Shown here in pieces: positions 7,063 through 10,146 of a stretch of 10,146 bases of DNA. Below the pieces are notes generated by a model. That model searched no databases. It was not told the origin of the DNA and saw nothing but the letters and a program-made list of their open reading frames with translations. The position numbers and the translations under genes were made by a program. Source of the stretch: Bacillota bacterium (GTDB lineage: Bacteria; Bacillota_I; Bacilli_A; Acholeplasmatales; Acholeplasmataceae); contig JAURNN010000014.1 in NCBI GenBank assembly GCA_030830185.1, positions 1 to 10,146 of the forward strand, given 5' to 3'. Position 1 is the stretch's first letter; every line of letters starts with the position of its first letter.

Positions 7063-8346
7063 ATGAGTCAAATCATTAAAATTGAAGATGTTATATCTTT
7101 AATCAACAATCATCAAAATGTCGTCATTGGTATGGCAGCTGCAGAACCTAAATTATTTTTAAGTCATCTTCATTTAATCAAACATGATATTCATCTTATG
7201 AATAGTTTACCACTAGATGATATGTATCAAAAAGCTGATGCGTTACAACACATACAATTTGATTCGCTATTTTATAGCGGACAAATGCGAAAGTTAAGTC
7301 TAAAACATCCAAATGTTTCTTATATACCAAGTCATCTCCATGCTTCAGGCATGAATCGGATGCAAGCCTTGCCACCAGACATATTTATCGGAACAGGTGT
7401 CAAACATCCTCATAAAGACACGGTATCTCTGAGCTTAAGCAATGTCTATGAAATCGATGCGTTTAAGCGTTCAAAAGTAAAAATAATTGAACTAAATGTA
7501 AATATGCCCTTTGTGTATGGTGATCATCTTATTCATATCAACGAAATTGACTATATCCTCGAAACAGACTATCACCCTACTGAAGTCAATTATGATACAG
7601 AAGATGAAAGAGATACCATCATAGGAAAACTCATTTCAGAACACATCGAAGACGAATCTACATTGCAATTTGGAATAGGCGCCATCCCAAATGCTGTTGC
7701 AAAAGCATTAATACATAAGAAAAATCTTGGTATTCACACAGAAATGTTATCAGATGGATTGGTACAGCTCATTAAACTAGGAGTTGTAACAGGTAGTAAA
7801 AAGACATTATACCCAAATAAACATGTCTGTAGTTTTATTTTAGGAACAAAGGCATTGTATGACTATGTTAATCATAATGAAGACATCTTACTTATGAATG
7901 CAAATTATGTAAATGATCCATACGTCATTGGACAAAATGAAAAACAAATTTCAATTAATACAACGATTGAAATCGATCTTACAGGACAATGCAATAGTGA
8001 AACTTTGAATCAAAAACATTACAGTGGCACGGGTGGACAATCCGATACTGCAATTGGTGCACAACGATCACATCACGGAAAAAGTTTCATCGCACTCCAT
8101 TCAACAACAACTCAAAAAGACATGAATGGAAAACCAGTGATGATTTCAAAAATCGTTCCAAAATTTGTTAATGGTCAAAGTGTAACGTTATCAAGAAATG
8201 ATATAGATTATGTTGTAACAGAATATGGCATTCAAAAACTCAAAGGTCATACGATTAAAGAAAGGATTTATAAACTCATTTCAATCGCACATCCAAATTT
8301 CAGAGAACAGCTTTTAGAAGAAGCTAAAATAATGTATGATATTTAA
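7063..8346 (+). CDS. Acetyl-CoA hydrolase / 4-hydroxybutyrate CoA-transferase family protein
   Basis: 427 residues from the ATG at 7063. Family members move CoA between an acyl-CoA and a carboxylate (acetate, butyrate, 4-hydroxybutyrate) through a glutamyl-CoA intermediate. Seen here: MPFVYGDHLIHINEIDYILE (149-168), GIGAIPNAVAKAL (204-216), the catalytic Glu227 in GIHTEMLSDG, the glycine-rich SGTGGQSDTAIGAQ (321-334) and a C-terminal VVTEYGIQKLKG followed by IAHPNFREQL. An in-frame ATG at 7048 would add five residues and overlap fabH. I prefer 7063 because MSQIIKIEDVISLI matches the usual N-terminus and it starts 2 bases after the fabH stop. Neither start has a clear Shine-Dalgarno, so coupling to fabH is likely. 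The exact substrate pair cannot be read from sequence; butyryl-CoA:acetate transfer is the best guess. Confidence 0.88.
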   Translation: MSQIIKIEDVISLINNHQNVVIGMAAAEPKLFLSHLHLIKHDIHLMNSLPLDDMYQKADALQHIQFDSLFYSGQMRKLSLKHPNVSYIPSHLHASGMNRMQALPPDIFIGTGVKHPHKDTVSLSLSNVYEIDAFKRSKVKIIELNVNMPFVYGDHLIHINEIDYILETDYHPTEVNYDTEDERDTIIGKLISEHIEDESTLQFGIGAIPNAVAKALIHKKNLGIHTEMLSDGLVQLIKLGVVTGSKKTLYPNKHVCSFILGTKALYDYVNHNEDILLMNANYVNDPYVIGQNEKQISINTTIEIDLTGQCNSETLNQKHYSGTGGQSDTAIGAQRSHHGKSFIALHSTTTQKDMNGKPVMISKIVPKFVNGQSVTLSRNDIDYVVTEYGIQKLKGHTIKERIYKLISIAHPNFREQLLEEAKIMYDI

Positions 8347-8361
8347 ATATAAATTGTCTTG

Positions 8362-8391
8362 AACCTCATTAAAAAAAGATGAGGTTTTTTT
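8362..8391 (+). terminator. Intrinsic terminator after the CoA-transferase gene
   Basis: AACCTCAT (8362-8369) pairs with ATGAGGTT (8379-8386) around a nine-base A-rich loop. Seven T (8385-8391), the first two of them inside the right arm, form the release tract. It lies 15 bases after the stop codon and ends the fabH unit. Confidence 0.85.
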
Positions 8392-8410
8392 ATATCTGAA
8401 GAAGAAGTAA

Positions 8411-8538
8411 ATGTTTAAAAATATCAAACAAATCGATAAGATAGATCAATATACACTATAGAAGACTTTATACTTCAAAAACGTTTTAATAATATCTTTA
8501 AACATCATAAAATAGAATATATGAGTATGTTTAAATAA
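8411..8538 (+). pseudogene. Possible remnant of a short coding sequence
   Basis: From the ATG at 8411 the frame reads MFKNIKQIDKIDQYTL and stops at 8459-8461. In another frame the text continues as YTIEDFILQKRFNNIFKHH and then KIEYMSMFK up to a TAA at 8536-8538. A single frameshift near 8450-8460 would join the two into about 42 codons with a plausible amphipathic composition. I do not recognise a family. No Shine-Dalgarno stands out and the region follows a terminator, so this may be chance in AT-rich DNA. Confidence 0.15.
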
Positions 8539-8623
8539 AAGAGAAGTCACGAGATTATAACTTTATATATATAAATTCTTTAATGTAATAATGATTAATA
8601 TGTCAAATTTACACTTTTATAAA

Positions 8624-8666
8624 ATCAATTTAGTTCGCATAATATATATTATGTTAACTAATTGAT
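8624..8666. repeat. 43-base imperfect palindrome (potential long hairpin or operator)
   Basis: The core is a perfect 14-base palindrome, ATAATATATATTAT (8639-8652). It is flanked by TTAGTT (8630-8635) against AACTAA (8656-8661), then ATCAATT against AATTGAT with one extra T on the left arm. Between core and arms only the C/T pair mismatches (8636/8655); G8637/T8654 could wobble in RNA. Such length and symmetry suggest a cruciform, a dimeric-protein operator or a hairpin RNA, about 170 bases before the asparaginase start. Confidence 0.6.
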
Positions 8667-8686
8667 ATGATACTTACTGTGCGAAC
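8633..8686. repeat. Spaced inverted repeat GTTCGCA ... TGCGAAC
   Basis: GTTCGCA (8633-8639) and TGCGAAC (8680-8686) are perfect 7-base inverted copies 40 bases apart. They are the most GC-rich words in this AT-rich gap. The left copy also lies in one arm of the 8624-8666 palindrome, so the two pairings exclude each other. The right copy ends 13 bases before a -35-like box at 8700, a position suited to a regulator site. Small terminal inverted repeats of a lost element are another option. Confidence 0.45.
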
Positions 8687-8699
8687 AAATATAATAGTG

Positions 8700-8727
8700 T
8701 TGAAATGTTGATAACTTTTTATATAAT
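8700..8727 (+). promoter_or_regulatory. Sigma-A-type promoter upstream of the asparaginase gene
   Basis: TTGAAA (8700-8705) and TATAAT (8722-8727) are separated by 16 bases, close to the vegetative consensus. Transcription would begin near 8734 and leave an untranslated leader of about 100 bases, in which I see no recognised riboswitch. Confidence 0.5.
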
Positions 8728-8799
8728 AATTTTGGCTTCTCAAAAATCTAGCGTGTGTTTCCTATGATTTTATAGATGATGTTTTTTAACGGTTTAAGT

Positions 8800-8805
8800 T
8801 ATAAT
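8800..8805 (+). promoter_or_regulatory. Second candidate -10 box close to the asparaginase start
   Basis: A perfect TATAAT lies 27 bases before the ATG at 8833. No good -35 box is found 16-18 bases upstream, so this is the weaker of the two promoter candidates; in such AT-rich DNA a TATAAT may arise by chance. Confidence 0.25.
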
Positions 8806-8821
8806 AAAATTAAATACAAAT

Positions 8822-8826
8822 GAGGT
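8822..8826 (+). promoter_or_regulatory. Shine-Dalgarno for the asparaginase gene
   Basis: GAGGT lies 6 bases before the ATG at 8833, which supports that start. Confidence 0.55.
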
Positions 8827-8832
8827 CAAGAA

Positions 8833-9798
8833 ATGCGAAAAAAAATATTACTTATTCTTACTGGTGGTACAATCTCAATGGATCATCATAAAGATTTATC
8901 TTCTGATGTTTTGCAATTTCAAAAACAACATCTGATGAATCTTGGTCACAGTATTTTAAATGATGTTGATATTGATTCGCATGTTTTACTCATGAAACCT
9001 TCGCCACATATGACACCTCACGATATGTTAGAAATTTCTAATTATATTTCTTCTCAAATTCAAAAAAAAATTTATGATGGATTTGTTGTTACACATGGAA
9101 CGGATACTTTAGAGGAAACTGCATTTTTCTTAGATTTATTTTTTAATGTTTTAGAAGTTCCTATAATTATTACTGGATCCATGAGAAATTATTCTGACAT
9201 TGCTTACGATGGTATGAATAACATTGTATCTTCAATACTCGTTGCTGCACACGATGATTCTAAAAATAAAGGTGTCTTAGTTGTTTTAAATGATACTATC
9301 CATCATCCATATGAAGTTACTAAATCTCATACCGTATCTTTAGATACATTTCAGTCATTAGAATTCGGTCCAATTGGTGTTGTAGATGATCAAGAAATTG
9401 TTTATTACCGAGAATTTAAAAAGCGATTTCTTCTTCCAAAACTTGAAAAATTGAATATGAGTGTTGGCATATATAAAACTTATACTGGAGACGATGGTTC
9501 TATCTTAAAGCACTTTTCTTCAATGAATGGACTTATTATTGAAGGATTTGGTCGTGGTAATGTTCCCGAAAATATTGTAACATCGATTCAAGAACTGCTC
9601 GATCAAGGTGTTAAGATAATGATTACCTCTCGGGTCCCTAAAGGTCGACCTTTTGCAACCTACCCTTATCAAGGTGGTGCAAAGCAACTCGTTGACATGG
9701 GTTGTTATTTATCGCCTCATTTAAACTCTCAGAAAGCTAGAATTTTATTAATTTTTGCATTATCAACTCATACACCAATAAAAAACCTCACCATATAA
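8833..9798 (+). CDS. ansA: L-asparaginase, cytoplasmic type
   Basis: 321 residues, standard length for bacterial L-asparaginases, which split asparagine into aspartate and ammonia. The N-terminal LTGGTIS carries the nucleophile Thr13. THGTDT (87-92) gives the second catalytic Thr90 and Asp91, and NDTIHHPYEVTKSHT places the catalytic Lys at 164. KPSPHMTPHDM (55-65) is the substrate-side loop before the second triad. ITGSMRN and the IEGFGRGNVP segment complete the family pattern. There is no signal peptide, so cytoplasmic action is expected, as for type I (AnsA) enzymes. The symbol is by analogy and glutaminase side activity cannot be excluded. The gene stands alone, with its own promoter region and terminator. 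Its serine codons lean to TCT more than in fabH upstream; this is a rough hand count and only a weak hint of a different history. Confidence 0.92.
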   Translation: MRKKILLILTGGTISMDHHKDLSSDVLQFQKQHLMNLGHSILNDVDIDSHVLLMKPSPHMTPHDMLEISNYISSQIQKKIYDGFVVTHGTDTLEETAFFLDLFFNVLEVPIIITGSMRNYSDIAYDGMNNIVSSILVAAHDDSKNKGVLVVLNDTIHHPYEVTKSHTVSLDTFQSLEFGPIGVVDDQEIVYYREFKKRFLLPKLEKLNMSVGIYKTYTGDDGSILKHFSSMNGLIIEGFGRGNVPENIVTSIQELLDQGVKIMITSRVPKGRPFATYPYQGGAKQLVDMGCYLSPHLNSQKARILLIFALSTHTPIKNLTI

Positions 9799-9809
9799 GG
9801 TGAGGTTTT
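9782..9809. terminator. Bidirectional intrinsic terminator between asparaginase and deoB
   Basis: AAAACCTCACC (9782-9792) pairs perfectly over 11 bases with GGTGAGGTTTT (9799-9809) around a 6-base loop. The asparaginase stop codon (9796-9798) lies in the loop. T-rich sequence follows on the + strand, and read from the - strand the right arm runs into six T. It therefore serves both convergent genes. Confidence 0.88.
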
Positions 9810-9813
9810 ATTT

Positions 9814-10146
9814 TTATTTAAGTTGATTTAGAAATGATGAACCAATCACTGGCATTTCTACATTGAAATTATCAGCGATTGTTGCACCTAAATCAGCAAA
9901 AGTTGATCTTGTGCCTAAGTGTTTTGCTTCTTTAATATGTGGATGATAACACATCAAAGGGACGAATTCTCTCGTATGATCTGTTCCATGATGAGTTGGA
10001 TCATTGCCATGATCCGCTGTTAATATAAGTAAATCATCGTCGTTTAACTGTTCTAATAATGTTTTTAATTGAACATCAAATGCTTCAATGGCTTGACCAT
10101 ATCCAATTGGATCGCGCCGATGTCCGTAAAGTGCATCAAAATCAAC
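9814..10146 (-). CDS. deoB: Phosphopentomutase, C-terminal 110 residues (5' end beyond the window)
   Basis: Read on the reverse strand, the frame is open from the window edge to a TAA at 9816-9814. Phosphopentomutase interconverts (deoxy)ribose 1-phosphate and 5-phosphate in nucleoside breakdown and salvage. The visible part holds VDFDALYGHRRD, then ILTADHGNDPT, then GTDHTREFVPL, all hallmarks of the DeoB group of the alkaline phosphatase superfamily. Numbering from the edge, the metal ligands are Asp4 and His9, Asp45-His46 and His57. Their spacings (5, 41 and 11 residues) equal those I recall for the ligands in the studied Bacillus enzyme. The catalytic Thr and the cap domain lie outside the window. 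It is convergent with the asparaginase gene. The nucleoside kinase in the parC operon acts in the same general area of metabolism but is far away and probably unrelated in regulation. Confidence 0.93.
   Translation of the reverse strand, partial: VDFDALYGHRRDPIGYGQAIEAFDVQLKTLLEQLNDDDLLILTADHGNDPTHHGTDHTREFVPLMCYHPHIKEAKHLGTRSTFADLGATIADNFNVEMPVIGSSFLNQLK

Larger units (their letters stand above)
8392..8832 (+). other. Long AT-rich intergenic region before the asparaginase gene
   Basis: No intact gene of useful length is seen here on either strand. It contains a short decayed-looking ORF (8411-8538), a perfect 14-base palindrome TTTATATATATAAA (8562-8575), a larger imperfect palindrome (8624-8666), a spaced inverted pair GTTCGCA/TGCGAAC and promoter-like elements from 8700 onward. 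It is far longer than the other gaps in the window, where genes overlap or lie tens of bases apart. It may be a regulatory region or the scar of a lost gene or mobile element. Confidence 0.6.

Noticed and set aside
8562..8575. Perfect palindrome TTTATATATATAAA as a separate operator
   Set aside because: Alternating T and A runs form short palindromes easily in such AT-rich DNA; by itself it carries little information.
8734..8832. Riboswitch or T-box leader before the asparaginase gene
   Set aside because: The leader of about 100 bases shows no conserved T-box or other riboswitch core and no terminator/antiterminator pair.
8392..8832. CRISPR array or tRNA gene in the long gap
   Set aside because: There are no regularly spaced direct repeats and no cloverleaf with a TTC-loop signature; only inverted repeats are present.
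1..10146. TGA read as tryptophan (mycoplasma code)
   Set aside because: Conserved tryptophans use TGG (for example in ParC WKDLG), and TGA ends several genes exactly at their family C-termini and in the ATGA overlaps.

Overview
The window comes from a very AT-rich, low-GC Gram-positive-type bacterium that uses the standard genetic code: tryptophan is TGG and every recognised gene ends at a TAA or TGA that behaves as a true stop. This excludes the TGA=Trp code of Mycoplasma and Spiroplasma. An Acholeplasma/Izemoplasma-like mollicute or a related low-GC Bacillota would fit. This is inference from composition and gene content, not from a marker gene.

Left block (1-6005, + strand) is a tight operon. 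It holds the 3' part of topoisomerase IV subunit A (parC), a two-module nucleoside kinase, a Fic-fold protein that has lost its catalytic motif and carries a C-terminal winged helix, a strongly diverged EF-Ts-like protein, and a small DUF2892 membrane protein. The first four genes are chained by three ATGA stop/start overlaps. The fifth has a near-perfect Shine-Dalgarno sequence inside the end of the fourth. A hairpin terminator closes the block at about 5971-6005.

Middle block (6041-8391, + strand) is a two-gene unit. A beta-ketoacyl-ACP synthase III (fabH) with an intact Cys-His-Asn triad is followed two bases later by a CoA-transferase of the acetyl-CoA hydrolase / 4-hydroxybutyrate CoA-transferase family with its catalytic Glu. 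It has an extended -10 promoter in front and an intrinsic terminator behind. Together the pair could make acyl-CoA primers and load them into fatty-acid synthesis.

The 486-base gap at 8347-8832 is extremely AT-rich. Past the terminator it holds a possible decayed ORF, a 43-base imperfect palindrome, a separated GTTCGCA/TGCGAAC inverted pair and a good sigma-A-type promoter. It leads into a cytoplasmic-type L-asparaginase (8833-9798).

Right edge: a bidirectional terminator (9782-9809) separates the asparaginase from a convergent, partial phosphopentomutase gene (deoB, 9814-10146, - strand) that runs off the window.

The most unusual region is the parC operon. ParC and the Fic-like protein both end in a clamp-binding-like peptide (QRLSLF and QLSLF, each followed by an acidic tail). 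The Fic-like gene also lies between a topoisomerase IV gene and an EF-Ts-like gene; topoisomerase IV and the translation factor EF-Tu are both known targets of active Fic/Doc toxins.
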